The position numbers and the translations under genes were made by a program. The notes under the pieces were generated by a model, which saw only the letters and a list, made by a program, of their open reading frames with translations, made no database searches and was not told the origin of the DNA. Positions 14,698 to 23,747 of a stretch of DNA of 64,000 nucleotides are shown in pieces. How positions within the stretch are numbered: the first letter of the stretch is position 1; each line of letters starts with the position of its first letter. The stretch is from Achromobacter piechaudii NBRC 102461 (GTDB taxonomy: Bacteria; Pseudomonadota; Gammaproteobacteria; Burkholderiales; Burkholderiaceae_B), in the NCBI RefSeq assembly GCF_001571245.1, contig NZ_BCTK01000005.1, positions 1,143,452 through 1,207,451 of the forward strand, written 5' to 3'.

Positions 14698-15975
14698 TCA
14701 CTTCGCGTAGACCAGATCCCTCAAGCCCAGCGACAGGCCGGGCCAGTACGTAATCACCAACAAGCAGACAATCACCACGCCCACGAACGGGACCAAGGGT
14801 TTGATGAGCCGCTCCAGCGGCAGCTTGGCCACCGCGCACGCGGCGAACAGGTTCACGCCGAACGGCGGAGTGATCATGCCCAGCGCCAGGTTCACCACCA
14901 TGATGATCCCGAAGTGCACGGGCTCCACGCCGAACTTCAGCGCCACCGGCAGCAGCAAGGGGGCCAGCACCACGATCGAGGCCGAGGTCTCGATGAACAT
15001 GCCGATGACGAACAGCGCCGCGTTCATGCCCATCAGGAACGAGAACTTCGTGTCGAAGATCTGCGACAACCACACCCCGAGCGCGTCCGGGATGCCTGCG
15101 CGGTTGAGCAGGAAGCTGAAGACACCGGCGTTCGCGATCACGAACATGATCACGGCGGTGGACACGACCGACTTGTGCAAGGTCGTGGACAGTTGCTTGA
15201 AGCTCAGGCGGCGGTAAACGAACTTGCCCACCACCACCGCGTACATCACGGCCACCACGGAGGCCTCGGTCGGCGTGAACACGCCGCCATAGATGCCGCC
15301 CAGGATGATGACCGGCATCATCAACGCCAACCAGGCGTTCTTGAGCGCCGGCCACAGCGGCAACCGGCCTTCGCCGTCGCGCTTGCCCAGGTTGTTGCGC
15401 TTGGCGTAGAGCCACACGTAGAACATCAGCGCCACGCCGATCAGGATGCCGGGCATGACGCCGGCAATGAACAGCTCGCCCGTGGACGTGTCGGTGGACA
15501 CGGCGTAAAGAATCATCGGAATCGAAGGCGGGATGATCACGCCCAATTCCGCCGCGCTGGCCTGTAGCGACGCCGCGAAGGGCGCGGGGTAGCCGTGGCG
15601 GATCATCGCGGGGATCAGGATGGCGCCCACGGCGAACGTGGTGGCGACGCTGGAGCCGGCGACTGCTGCGAAGATCATGCAGGTCAGCACGCAGGTGCAG
15701 GCCAGCCCGCCCTGGATGCCGCCCACCACGCTCTTGGCGAATTCCACCATGCGTTCGGAGATGCCGCCGGCTTCCATCAGGTTGCCGGCCAGGATGAAGA
15801 AAGGAATGGCGACCAGCGGGTACTTGTCCAGCGCGGCGTACAACTGCTGGGCGACCACCACCCAGGGCAGGCCGGTGCTGCCGACCCCCGCCAGGCTGGC
15901 CAGGCCGATCGACACGGCGACCGGCACGGACAGCCCGAAGAAGATCAGCATCGAGACAATCATTAATTGGGACAT
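14698..15975 (-). CDS. dctM: TRAP transporter large permease (DctM type)
   Basis: 425 residues with about 11-12 membrane helices. Family landmarks are YPLVAIPFFILAGNLM, AAVAGSSVATTFAVG, the IPPSIPMILYAV segment and NLALGMITPPFGVNLF. It is the sodium-coupled transport subunit working with the DctQ and DctP products encoded just upstream on the same strand. Substrates of this class are usually carboxylic acids; this one is not identifiable from sequence. No strong ribosome site is visible, and the gap to dctQ is 36 bases. Confidence 0.94.
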   Translation of the reverse strand: MSQLMIVSMLIFFGLSVPVAVSIGLASLAGVGSTGLPWVVVAQQLYAALDKYPLVAIPFFILAGNLMEAGGISERMVEFAKSVVGGIQGGLACTCVLTCMIFAAVAGSSVATTFAVGAILIPAMIRHGYPAPFAASLQASAAELGVIIPPSIPMILYAVSTDTSTGELFIAGVMPGILIGVALMFYVWLYAKRNNLGKRDGEGRLPLWPALKNAWLALMMPVIILGGIYGGVFTPTEASVVAVMYAVVVGKFVYRRLSFKQLSTTLHKSVVSTAVIMFVIANAGVFSFLLNRAGIPDALGVWLSQIFDTKFSFLMGMNAALFVIGMFIETSASIVVLAPLLLPVALKFGVEPVHFGIIMVVNLALGMITPPFGVNLFAACAVAKLPLERLIKPLVPFVGVVIVCLLVITYWPGLSLGLRDLVYAK

Positions 15976-16011
15976 GGCGATATCTGCTGCGTAAATTCGA
16001 TTGGGGCGGCT

Positions 16012-16512
16012 TCAGCCTTGCGCGTCGTTGCGCACGGGCACGTCGTCTTCTTCACCGGCGCACCAGCGAGCCAGCACGGCGATGGCGGCCAGCGTCGCGC
16101 CGACGGGAATTGCCAGGTAGATCCAGGAAATCGAGATGTCCAGGCTGGGCACGGTCTGGAAGCGGACGCGATAGGTCATGTTGCCGCCGATCCAGGCCAG
16201 AAAGCCCAGGAAGCTGGCGCAGATCAGGCCGATCACGGCTTCGAGCACGCGGCGCTTGGTGCCGCCAAGCAGGTTGCGCAGCATTTCAACGCTGATCATC
16301 GCGCCGTGGCGAAAGGCCAGCGAGACACCCAGCAGCACGGTCCAGATCAGCAGGGCACGGGTCAGCACCTCGCTCCAGTCGGCGGGCGAATGCAGCACGA
16401 AGCGGGCAATGACCTGGTAGAAGGCGGCCGCCGCGGCGGCGACCAGCAAAAGTTGGGCAAGGACCGAAACCAGCTTGAACAGGCCGCGGTCGAAAGCGCA
16501 GAGCAAACGCAT
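16012..16512 (-). CDS. dctQ: TRAP transporter small permease (DctQ type)
   Basis: 166 residues from the Met at 16512; the frame extends nine codons further without a better start. Four membrane helices are visible, with the family pattern FYQVIARFVLHSPADWSEVLTRALLIWTVLLG split between helices 1 and 2. The C terminus is short and charged (EEDDVPVR). It anchors the large permease and is encoded between dctP and dctM. Confidence 0.9.
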   Translation of the reverse strand: MRLLCAFDRGLFKLVSVLAQLLLVAAAAAAFYQVIARFVLHSPADWSEVLTRALLIWTVLLGVSLAFRHGAMISVEMLRNLLGGTKRRVLEAVIGLICASFLGFLAWIGGNMTYRVRFQTVPSLDISISWIYLAIPVGATLAAIAVLARWCAGEEDDVPVRNDAQG

Positions 16513-16614
16513 GATGAATCCCGATGGCGTTGGACGCACAGGGTGGAAAACGGCAGGCGGCGGGAGGGTGATCCCGCCGCCAGGGACGATGCGCCCGAGC
16601 CGGGCGCCGCCCGC

Positions 16615-17589
16615 TTACTTGGTGTCGCGGATCGAGTCGATCAGCTTCTTGTCGAACTTCTTGTAGTACTCGGGGTAGGCCGGCTCGACGGCGGCGGCGA
16701 AGGCGGCACGGTCCACTTCGGACACTTGCATGCCTTCCTTCTTCAACTGCTCGACGCCGGTCTTCTCGATGTTGTCTACGTAGGCGCGCATGGCCATGGC
16801 GGATTCCTTGCCGGCCTTGTCGAAGTTGGCCTTGTCGGCGGACGACAGGCCGTCATAGACGTTGGCCGACATCAGCACCAGCGCCGGACCATACACGTGG
16901 CCGGTCAGCGACAGGTACTTCTGCATTTGCGACAGCTTGGCCGAGGTGATCACCGACAGCGGATTTTCCTGGCCGTCGATGGTGCCTTGCTGCAAGGCGG
17001 TGGCCACTTCGGGCCAGGCCATCGGCGTGGGCAGGATGCCGATCTGGCGGAAAGCCGTGATGTGGATCGGGTTTTCCGTGGTGCGGATCTTCAGGCCCTT
17101 GGCGTCGGCCGGGGTCTTGACCGGGCGCACGTTGTTGGTCAGGTGGCGAAAGCCCTGCTCGCCCCAGGCCAGCGCGATGATGCCCCGGCTGGGGAACTTG
17201 GCCAGCATGTCCTGTCCGATCTTGCTGTCCAGCACGGCGCGTGCATGTTGCAGGTCGCGCAGCAGGAAGGGGATATCGAATACGCCGGTTTCGGGAACAA
17301 AATTCAGGGTGGCGCCTGTCGAAACGATGGCCAGGTCGATCGTGCCGATCTGCAGGCCTTCGATCACTTCGCGTTCGCCGCCCAGCGCGCTGTTGGCGAA
17401 TTGCTGTACTTTGTACTTGCCGTTCGAAGAGGCTTCGATGGACTTGGCCATGGCGTCGGCGCCCGCGCCATAGTGCGACGAGGTCGACAGGGCGTAAGCC
17501 ATCTTCAGGGTGGTCTGGGCTGCCGAGGGCAGGGATGTGGCGGCCGCGCAGGCGGCCAGAATCGTGGCCGCAAGCCAGGATTTACGCAT
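16615..17589 (-). CDS. dctP: TRAP transporter periplasmic binding protein (DctP type)
   Basis: 324 residues with a signal peptide (1-24, ending LPSAAQ). Landmarks of the DctP family are TLKMAYALSTSSHYG, the ligand-carboxylate Arg region GLKIRTTENPIH, and PTPMAWPEVATALQQGTIDGQENPL. A GGAGAAG ribosome site lies upstream. The first gene of the dctP-dctQ-dctM operon, divergent from an FtsX-type permease gene 101 bases away. The ligand is probably a carboxylate, inferred from the family. Confidence 0.95.
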   Translation of the reverse strand: MRKSWLAATILAACAAATSLPSAAQTTLKMAYALSTSSHYGAGADAMAKSIEASSNGKYKVQQFANSALGGEREVIEGLQIGTIDLAIVSTGATLNFVPETGVFDIPFLLRDLQHARAVLDSKIGQDMLAKFPSRGIIALAWGEQGFRHLTNNVRPVKTPADAKGLKIRTTENPIHITAFRQIGILPTPMAWPEVATALQQGTIDGQENPLSVITSAKLSQMQKYLSLTGHVYGPALVLMSANVYDGLSSADKANFDKAGKESAMAMRAYVDNIEKTGVEQLKKEGMQVSEVDRAAFAAAVEPAYPEYYKKFDKKLIDSIRDTK

Positions 17590-17690
17590 TGTCTTCTCCG
17601 GTATTAGGTATCTTTAGAGGCGGCGTTGCCTCCCGCCCCGGGATGATATCGGGATTCGGACGCCCGATTCGCGGTTTTTAACAATGATGA

Positions 17691-20222
17691 ATGATGGATT
17701 TCCCTGATATGTCACAGGCCAAGCGCCCCGGTTTCTGGTCCACCCTGCGCCTGGGCGCCAGGATGATGATGCGCGACGCCCGGGCGGGCGAACTGCGCCT
17801 GTTGGTGCTGGCGCTGGTGGTCGCGGTGGCCGCGGTCACCAGCGTCGGATTCCTGGCCGACCGCGTGGGCCGGGCGCTGGAACGCGACGCTGGCCAGATG
17901 CTGGGCGCCGACCTGGTGCTGGATGCCGACGAGCCTGTGCCCGCCACATTCCTGGACCAGGCCCGCGAACGCGGCCTGACCCTGTCCAGCACGTGGCAGT
18001 TTCCGTCCATGGTGGGCGCTGGCGATGGCGCGCAACTGGCCGCGATCAAGGCCGTCGAACCCGGCTATCCGCTGCGCGGCGCGCTGCGCGTGGCCGACGC
18101 CCCGTTCGCGCCCGACGCGCCCACGCGCGACATTCCGCCCGAAGGCGCGGTGTGGGTGGACGCCCAACTGCTGTCACTCCTGAACCTGAAAGTGGGCGAT
18201 ACGCTGAACGTGGGCGACGCCCATCTGCGCGTGGACCGCGTCATCACCTACGAGCCGGATCGCGGCATGCAGTTCGTCAACGTGGCGCCGCGCGTGCTGT
18301 TGCGCGCCAGCGACCTGCCGGCCACCGGGCTGGTCGGACCCGGCAGCCGCATCGGCTACGCCATGTTGATCGCCGGCCAGCCGGACGCCGTGGCGGGCTA
18401 CGCCACGTGGCTGAACCAGAACCTGAAACGCGGGCAGAAGATCGCGACGCTGGAATCGGGCCGGCCGGAAGTGCGCCGCACGCTGGACCGCGCGCAGCGC
18501 TTTCTATCACTGGTGGCTTTGCTGGCGGTGCTGATTTCCGCCGTCGCCGTGGCGCTGGCCGCCGGCCGCTACATGACCCGCCACCGCGACGGCATCGCCG
18601 TCATGCGTTGCCTGGGGGCGGTGCAGACGCAGGTCTCGCGCATGCTGACGCTGGAATTCGCGCTGGTGGGCCTGTTTGCGTCGGCTGCCGGCTGCCTGGT
18701 GGGCTTTGCCGTGCACCAGGTGCTGGTGATGCTGCTGGGCTCCTTGATCGACACGAGCCTGCCCGCGCCGTCTGCGATACCCGCTCTGCAAGGCGTGTTG
18801 ACCGGCCTGTTGCTGCTGCTGGGCTTCGCTCTGCCGGCGCTGGCGCAATTGCGGCACGTGCCGCCCGCCCGGGTCCTGCGGCGCGATGCCGACACCCTGA
18901 GCGCCCGCAGCGCCTTCGGCTATGCGGTCGGCGCGACCGGTTTCGCGCTGCTGATCTGGTGGTTCGCGGGCGACGCCAAGCTGGGCGCCGTGGTGGCCGG
19001 CGGCTTCCTGGGCGCGTTCGCGGTGTTCGCGCTGGTGGCATGGCTCTGCATCCTGGGGCTGGCGCGCGTGCGTCGGCTGGCGGGCGGTCTGCCCGCGCTG
19101 CGTTTCGCGCTGGCCGGCGTAGTCCGCCGCCGCGCCGCCACGATCACTCAGGTCTGCGCGCTGGCGGTCGGCCTGATGGCGTTGTTGCTGTTGACGATGA
19201 CCCGTACCGATCTGATCCAGGGCTGGCAGCGCACCATGCCGGCCGATGCGCCCAACCGCTTTCTGATCAACGTGCAACCCGACCAGCGCCAGCCCGTCAT
19301 AGACGCGCTGACCCGCGAGGGCCTGGGCCGCATCACGCTGTCGCCGATGGTGCGGGGGCGCTTGATCGCCATCAATGGCAAGCCGGTCGGCCCGGACGAC
19401 TACGAAGAGCCCCGCGCCAAGCGCCTGGTGGACCGCGAATTCAATCTGTCCTATGGCGATGAGCTGCCCTCGTCCAACAAGATCGAGCGAGGGCGTTGGC
19501 TGACCCCGGGCGCGTCGGAAGTGTCGCTGGAGTCCGGGCTGGCCAAATCGCTGGGCCTGAAACTGGGCGACAAAATGACCTTCGACGTGGCCGGCCAGCA
19601 GGTCGAGGCCGCCGTCACCAGCACCCGGCGCGTGGATTGGGATACGATGCGCGTCAACTTTTTCGCCATCCTGACCCCCGCCGCGCTGGCCGACATGCCC
19701 CAAAGCTGGATCACTTCTTTCTACCTGCCGCCAGAAAAAGCGTCGGCCTTGCCGGCGCTGGTGCGCCAGTTTCCCAACCTGACCGTGTTCGACGTGGGCG
19801 CCATCCTGCAACAGTTGCAGTCTGTCTTGAACGAGGTGGGCAAGGCGGTGCAACTGCTGTTCCTGTTTACGCTGGCGGCCGGCGTGCTGGTGCTGTCGGC
19901 GGCGCTGACGGCCACGCGCGACGAGCGCATGCGCGAGGCGGCGGTGCTGCGGGCGCTGGGCGCGACCCGCACGCAGTTGGCGCGCTCGCAGAGGATCGAA
20001 CTTTGGGCGGTGGGCGGCCTGGCGGGCCTGCTGGCGGCGGCGGGAGCCACCGCCATCGCCTGGGCGCTGTCGACCCAGGTGTTCGACTTCACCATCACCC
20101 TGAGCCTGTGGCCCTGGCTGGCCGGCATTGGCGCAGGGATGCTGGGCGCCTGGGCGGGCGGCGCGCTGGCCCTGCGCGGTGTGTTGCGGACCCCGCCGCT
20201 GGTCACCCTTCGAGAAACCTGA
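17691..20222 (+). CDS. FtsX-family ABC permease (YbbP-like)
   Basis: 843 residues. It has an N-terminal helix (LRLLVLALVVAVAAVTSVGFLADRVG), a large periplasmic domain, an FtsX core with three helices (FLSLVALLAVLISAVAVALAAG and following), a second central pair, a second periplasmic domain and a C-terminal FtsX core (LLFLFTLAAGVLVLSAALTATRDERMREAAVLRALGA). This is the YbbP/MacB-like duplicated architecture, thought to extract lipids or lipoproteins. No partner ATPase gene is adjacent, which is unusual. The start is uncertain: Met codons at 17691, 17694 and 17709 lack clear ribosome sites. Its stop overlaps the haemoglobin start (TGATG). Confidence 0.9.
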   Translation: MMDFPDMSQAKRPGFWSTLRLGARMMMRDARAGELRLLVLALVVAVAAVTSVGFLADRVGRALERDAGQMLGADLVLDADEPVPATFLDQARERGLTLSSTWQFPSMVGAGDGAQLAAIKAVEPGYPLRGALRVADAPFAPDAPTRDIPPEGAVWVDAQLLSLLNLKVGDTLNVGDAHLRVDRVITYEPDRGMQFVNVAPRVLLRASDLPATGLVGPGSRIGYAMLIAGQPDAVAGYATWLNQNLKRGQKIATLESGRPEVRRTLDRAQRFLSLVALLAVLISAVAVALAAGRYMTRHRDGIAVMRCLGAVQTQVSRMLTLEFALVGLFASAAGCLVGFAVHQVLVMLLGSLIDTSLPAPSAIPALQGVLTGLLLLLGFALPALAQLRHVPPARVLRRDADTLSARSAFGYAVGATGFALLIWWFAGDAKLGAVVAGGFLGAFAVFALVAWLCILGLARVRRLAGGLPALRFALAGVVRRRAATITQVCALAVGLMALLLLTMTRTDLIQGWQRTMPADAPNRFLINVQPDQRQPVIDALTREGLGRITLSPMVRGRLIAINGKPVGPDDYEEPRAKRLVDREFNLSYGDELPSSNKIERGRWLTPGASEVSLESGLAKSLGLKLGDKMTFDVAGQQVEAAVTSTRRVDWDTMRVNFFAILTPAALADMPQSWITSFYLPPEKASALPALVRQFPNLTVFDVGAILQQLQSVLNEVGKAVQLLFLFTLAAGVLVLSAALTATRDERMREAAVLRALGATRTQLARSQRIELWAVGGLAGLLAAAGATAIAWALSTQVFDFTITLSLWPWLAGIGAGMLGAWAGGALALRGVLRTPPLVTLRET

Positions 20223-20644
20223 TGACAACCCGCGTCCATACCATTAGCGAACCCGTGGAAAATTCCCGCAGTATCTTTGACCTTCTTGGTGGCGAACCCG
20301 GCGTGCGCGCGCTGGTCGACCGTTTCTATGACCTGATGGACATGGAGCCCGACCTGAAAGAACTGCGCGCGGCGCACGGCCCCAGCCTGGACCAGGCGCG
20401 CGACAAGCTCTTCTGGTTCCTGTGCGGCTACTTTGGCGGCCCCGACCACTACATCGAACGCTTCGGCCACCCCCGCCTGCGCGCGCGCCACCTGCCGTTT
20501 TCCATTGGCCAGATCGAACGCGACCAGTGGGTGACGTGCATCGGCCGCGCCATGCAGGACCAGGACCTGGACCCGGCCCTGACGGACAGGCTGCTGGAAT
20601 CTTTCTACGGCGTGGCCGACTGGATGCGCAATCGTGAAGGCTGA
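20222..20644 (+). CDS. Group II truncated haemoglobin
   Basis: 140 residues. The globin pattern is VDRFYDLM with the B10 Tyr region, FLCGYFGGPDHYIERFG, the proximal His in RARHLPF, and W at G8 in QWVTCIGRAM. Group II proteins of this type bind oxygen and are linked to nitric-oxide or peroxide handling; the role here is inferred. The ATG overlaps the permease stop, and its own end overlaps the Kdo-kinase start by 11 bases, so all three are translationally linked. Confidence 0.93.
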   Translation: MTTRVHTISEPVENSRSIFDLLGGEPGVRALVDRFYDLMDMEPDLKELRAAHGPSLDQARDKLFWFLCGYFGGPDHYIERFGHPRLRARHLPFSIGQIERDQWVTCIGRAMQDQDLDPALTDRLLESFYGVADWMRNREG

Positions 20645-21368
20645 CGACCCGCAATCGGGCGCGCTGCGTCAGTCCTGGCCCAGCCCACTGGCTGGCGCCA
20701 TGTTGAGCGACACCGCGCGCCTGGGCAACGCCGGCCCCGACATCTTCAACCCCGGCCACTATGGCGACCGGGCGCGGCCGGTGGACGCGGGCGGACGCCA
20801 GGCGGCGTGGTTCGTGCAGGGGCAGGGCTGGCAGGGCGTGCTGCGGCGCTACCGGCGCGGCGGCATGGTCGCCCGCATCAGCCGCGACGCCTATCTATGG
20901 AACGGCGAAGACCGCACCCGCAGCTTCCGTGAATTCCGTTTGCTGGCCGCGATGCGCGCCCAAGGCCTGGCCGTGCCGGCCCCGCTGGCCGCCGCCTACT
21001 GGCGCCAAGGTCCGATCTACCGCGCGGCGATCATCGTGGAACGCATCCCCGGCGTGCGGCCGCTGGCCCATGCACTGGCCGAACCGCTGTGGGGCGCGGT
21101 GGCGCAGGCCATCGTCCGCATGCATCGCGCGGGCGTGTGGCATGCCGATCTGAACGCCTTCAACATCCTGCTCGGCGCGGACGACCAGGTCTGGCTGATC
21201 GACTTCGACCGGGGCACGCAGGGCGCGCTGTCCGAACGTCAGCGCCAGGGCAACCTGGACCGCCTGCGCCGCTCTCTCGTCAAGGTGGCGGGTGAAGACG
21301 GCGATCGCTACTGGATGAAGCTGCGCGACAGCTACTGGACGGCGTGGGGCGTGGGCGTGCAGCCTTGA
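20634..21368 (+). CDS. kdkA: 3-deoxy-D-manno-octulosonic acid (Kdo) kinase
   Basis: 244 residues, GTG start inside the haemoglobin gene. The kinase-like fold shows HADLNAFNILL (catalytic loop, D as base) and LIDFDRGT (metal-binding DFD), and upstream VLRRYRRGGMVARIS with the family's RRYxRGG. It phosphorylates the Kdo residue of lipid A on the cytoplasmic face of the inner membrane, preparing LPS core addition. Other LPS genes (lpxO, the 47-55 kb cluster, msbA) are in the same window. Confidence 0.93.
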   Translation: MKADDPQSGALRQSWPSPLAGAMLSDTARLGNAGPDIFNPGHYGDRARPVDAGGRQAAWFVQGQGWQGVLRRYRRGGMVARISRDAYLWNGEDRTRSFREFRLLAAMRAQGLAVPAPLAAAYWRQGPIYRAAIIVERIPGVRPLAHALAEPLWGAVAQAIVRMHRAGVWHADLNAFNILLGADDQVWLIDFDRGTQGALSERQRQGNLDRLRRSLVKVAGEDGDRYWMKLRDSYWTAWGVGVQP

Positions 21369-21443
21369 CCGCCCGGCGCGGCCCGTCTTGCGGTCGGCCG
21401 CTAATTGCGTGAACTCGCCGGTAAAGTTGGGCAGGTCAACGCT

Positions 21444-21468
21444 AAAAGGCTTTATCATTTCGCCTTTT
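21444..21468 (+). terminator. Possible terminator after kdkA
   Basis: AAAAGGC (21444-21450) can pair with GCCTTTT (21462-21468) across an 11-base loop. The stem is short and the T run is only four bases. It lies 42 bases before potF and could instead be part of a potF leader. Confidence 0.4.
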
Positions 21469-21509
21469 GGTAGTCCTGACATACACGGCATACGGCAAGG
21501 GGGCTTGTA

Positions 21510-22613
21510 ATGGAACTAAGGGCGGGAATGCGCTGGGCGCTTGGAGCGGTGTTGGTCGCGGCATCGGCATCGTCGGCGGTCGCGCAGAACAAGGTCGTCA
21601 ACGTCTATAACTGGGCCGAGTACACGGCGCCGGACACGATTCCGGGTTTCGAAAAGGAAACCGGCATCAAGGTCCGCTATGACGTGTACGACAGCAATGA
21701 CACGCTGCAAGCCAAGTTGCTTGCCGGCAAGTCCGGCTACGACGTCGTTGTTCCGTCCACCCATTACGCCTCGCGTCAGATCGAGGCGGGCCTGTTCCAG
21801 AAGCTGGACAAGTCCAAGATCCCCAACTGGAAATACCTGGATCCCGAAGTGATGGCGCTGGTCGCCTCCGTCGATCCGGGCAACCAATATGCAATCCCAT
21901 GGGGCTACGGCACCAATGGCCTGGGCTACAACGTCACCAAGGTCAAGCAGATCATGGGCGACAACGTCGACCTGGCCAACTGGGACATGATCTTCAAGCC
22001 CGAGAACGCCGCCAAGCTGAAAGAGTGCGGCATCTCGATGCTGGACGAAGCCGCGCAGGTGTTCCCGGCCGTGCTCAAGTACCTGGGCAAGGATCCCAAC
22101 AGCACCAACGCCGACGACTACAAGGCCGCGCTGGACGTGCTCAAGCAGATCCGTCCGTACATCCGCCAGTTCAGCTCGTCGGGCTACATCGACGAACTCG
22201 CGGTGGGCGACCTTTGCATGGTCTACGGCTTTTCGGGCGACGTGATGATCGCCCGCAAGCGCGCGCAGGAAGCCAAGAAGTCGTATGAAGTGAATTACTT
22301 CATCCCCAAGGGCGGCGCGCCGGCCTGGTTCGACCTGATGGTCATTCCGAAGGATGCGCCGCATCCCGAAGAGGCCCTGGCGTTCATCAACTACATTGAA
22401 ACGCCGAAGGTCCACGCCGCCATCACCAACACCATGTTCTATCCCAACGCCAACAAAGAGGCGCGGCAGTACGTGGTCAAGGACGTGGCGGACAACCCCA
22501 TGATCTATCCGCCGGCAGAGGTCTCCAAGACCCTCTACGTGATCAAGGCGCTGCCCTTGAACATTCAACGCCTGCAAAACCGGATGTGGTCCGAGCTGAA
22601 GTCTGGAAGATAA
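21510..22613 (+). CDS. potF: Putrescine/polyamine-binding periplasmic protein
   Basis: 367 residues with a signal peptide (1-25, ending AVA-Q). VVNVYNWAEYTAPDTIPGFEKETGIKV and YDVVVPSTHY are the PotF/PotD start; AIPWGYGTNGLGYN, SMLDEAAQVFPA and SYEVNYFIPKGGAPAWFD follow in the usual order. It delivers polyamines to PotGHI. AAGGGGG is 7-13 bases before the ATG. It is the first of four pot genes with almost no spacing. Confidence 0.95.
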   Translation: MELRAGMRWALGAVLVAASASSAVAQNKVVNVYNWAEYTAPDTIPGFEKETGIKVRYDVYDSNDTLQAKLLAGKSGYDVVVPSTHYASRQIEAGLFQKLDKSKIPNWKYLDPEVMALVASVDPGNQYAIPWGYGTNGLGYNVTKVKQIMGDNVDLANWDMIFKPENAAKLKECGISMLDEAAQVFPAVLKYLGKDPNSTNADDYKAALDVLKQIRPYIRQFSSSGYIDELAVGDLCMVYGFSGDVMIARKRAQEAKKSYEVNYFIPKGGAPAWFDLMVIPKDAPHPEEALAFINYIETPKVHAAITNTMFYPNANKEARQYVVKDVADNPMIYPPAEVSKTLYVIKALPLNIQRLQNRMWSELKSGR

Positions 22614-22619
22614 GTCATC

Positions 22620-23747
22620 ATGAGCGATAGCCGTTACTCGGCGCCGCATACGGTCGACCCGGACGAATTCGTCCGGGTGTCCGATGTGGTCAAGATTTTT
22701 GGCGATGTGGTCGCCGTGCGTTCCGTCAACCTGTCCGTCAAGCGCAACGAGATCTTCGCGCTGCTTGGCAGCTCCGGCAGCGGCAAGTCGACCTTGCTGC
22801 GCATGTTGGCCGGTTTCGAAGAGGCCACGTCGGGGCAGATCCTGCTGGACGGCGAGGACATCACCAGCGTGCCGCCTTATCGGCGGCCCGTGAACATGAT
22901 GTTCCAGTCGTATGCGCTGTTTCCGCACATGACGGTGGAAGCCAACGTGGCGTTCGGCCTGAAGCAGGAAGGCGTCGATCGCGCCGAAATCCACGACCGC
23001 GTATTCGAAGCGCTGGACCTGGTCCAGATGGCCGGCTATTCGCGCCGCAAGCCCAATCAGCTGTCGGGCGGCCAGCAGCAACGCGTGGCGCTGGCGCGCA
23101 GCCTGGTCAAGCGGCCCAAGCTGTTGCTGCTGGACGAACCGATGTCCGCGCTGGACAAGCAGATTCGCCAGAAGACGCAGATCGAGCTGGTGAAGATTCT
23201 TGAACAGGTGGGCGTGACCTGCATCATGGTGACGCACGACCAGGAAGAAGCCATGACCATGGCGCATCGGCTGGCCGTGATGACCGAAGGGCAGATCGTC
23301 CAGTGCGGCACGCCGCAGGACGTCTACGCATTTCCGAACTCGCGCTTCGTGGCCAGCTTCATCGGCACCACCAATATGTTCACCGGCACGATCGTGGTGG
23401 ACGAGCCCGACCACGTCGCCATCGAATGCGCTGAACTGACCCGGCCGCTGTTCGTGAACCACGGCGTCAGCGAACCCCTGGGCATGGAAGTGCACGTGTC
23501 CATCCGGCCCGAGCGCCTGCTGGTGTCGCGCGACCAACCCGAAGGCGAATACAACTGGGCGCACGGCATGGTCAGCCACATGGCCTGGATGGGCAGCTAC
23601 GCGCTCTATCAGATCCGCCTGGATTCCGGCAAGACGGTCGAGGCCAGCGTGCCCAGCCTGCTGTTGGCCCAGATGGACGCGCCGGGCATCGACGAAGAAA
23701 TCTTCGTCAGCTGGGGCGCCGACAGCGCGACGGTGCTGGCGTCATGA
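22620..23747 (+). CDS. potG: Polyamine ABC importer ATPase
   Basis: 375 residues. Walker A GSSGSGKS, FQSYALFPHMTV, signature LSGGQQQRV, Walker B LLLLDEPMSALD and the switch His in VTHDQEEA are intact. The C-terminal TOBE-type domain begins near FIGTTNMFTG and includes SIRPERLLVS. GGAAGA lies nine bases before the ATG. Six bases separate it from potF, and its stop overlaps potH by four bases. Confidence 0.96.
   Translation: MSDSRYSAPHTVDPDEFVRVSDVVKIFGDVVAVRSVNLSVKRNEIFALLGSSGSGKSTLLRMLAGFEEATSGQILLDGEDITSVPPYRRPVNMMFQSYALFPHMTVEANVAFGLKQEGVDRAEIHDRVFEALDLVQMAGYSRRKPNQLSGGQQQRVALARSLVKRPKLLLLDEPMSALDKQIRQKTQIELVKILEQVGVTCIMVTHDQEEAMTMAHRLAVMTEGQIVQCGTPQDVYAFPNSRFVASFIGTTNMFTGTIVVDEPDHVAIECAELTRPLFVNHGVSEPLGMEVHVSIRPERLLVSRDQPEGEYNWAHGMVSHMAWMGSYALYQIRLDSGKTVEASVPSLLLAQMDAPGIDEEIFVSWGADSATVLAS

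Noticed and set aside
21516..23579. 687-codon minus-strand frame over potF and potG
   Set aside because: Shadow of two well-identified genes.
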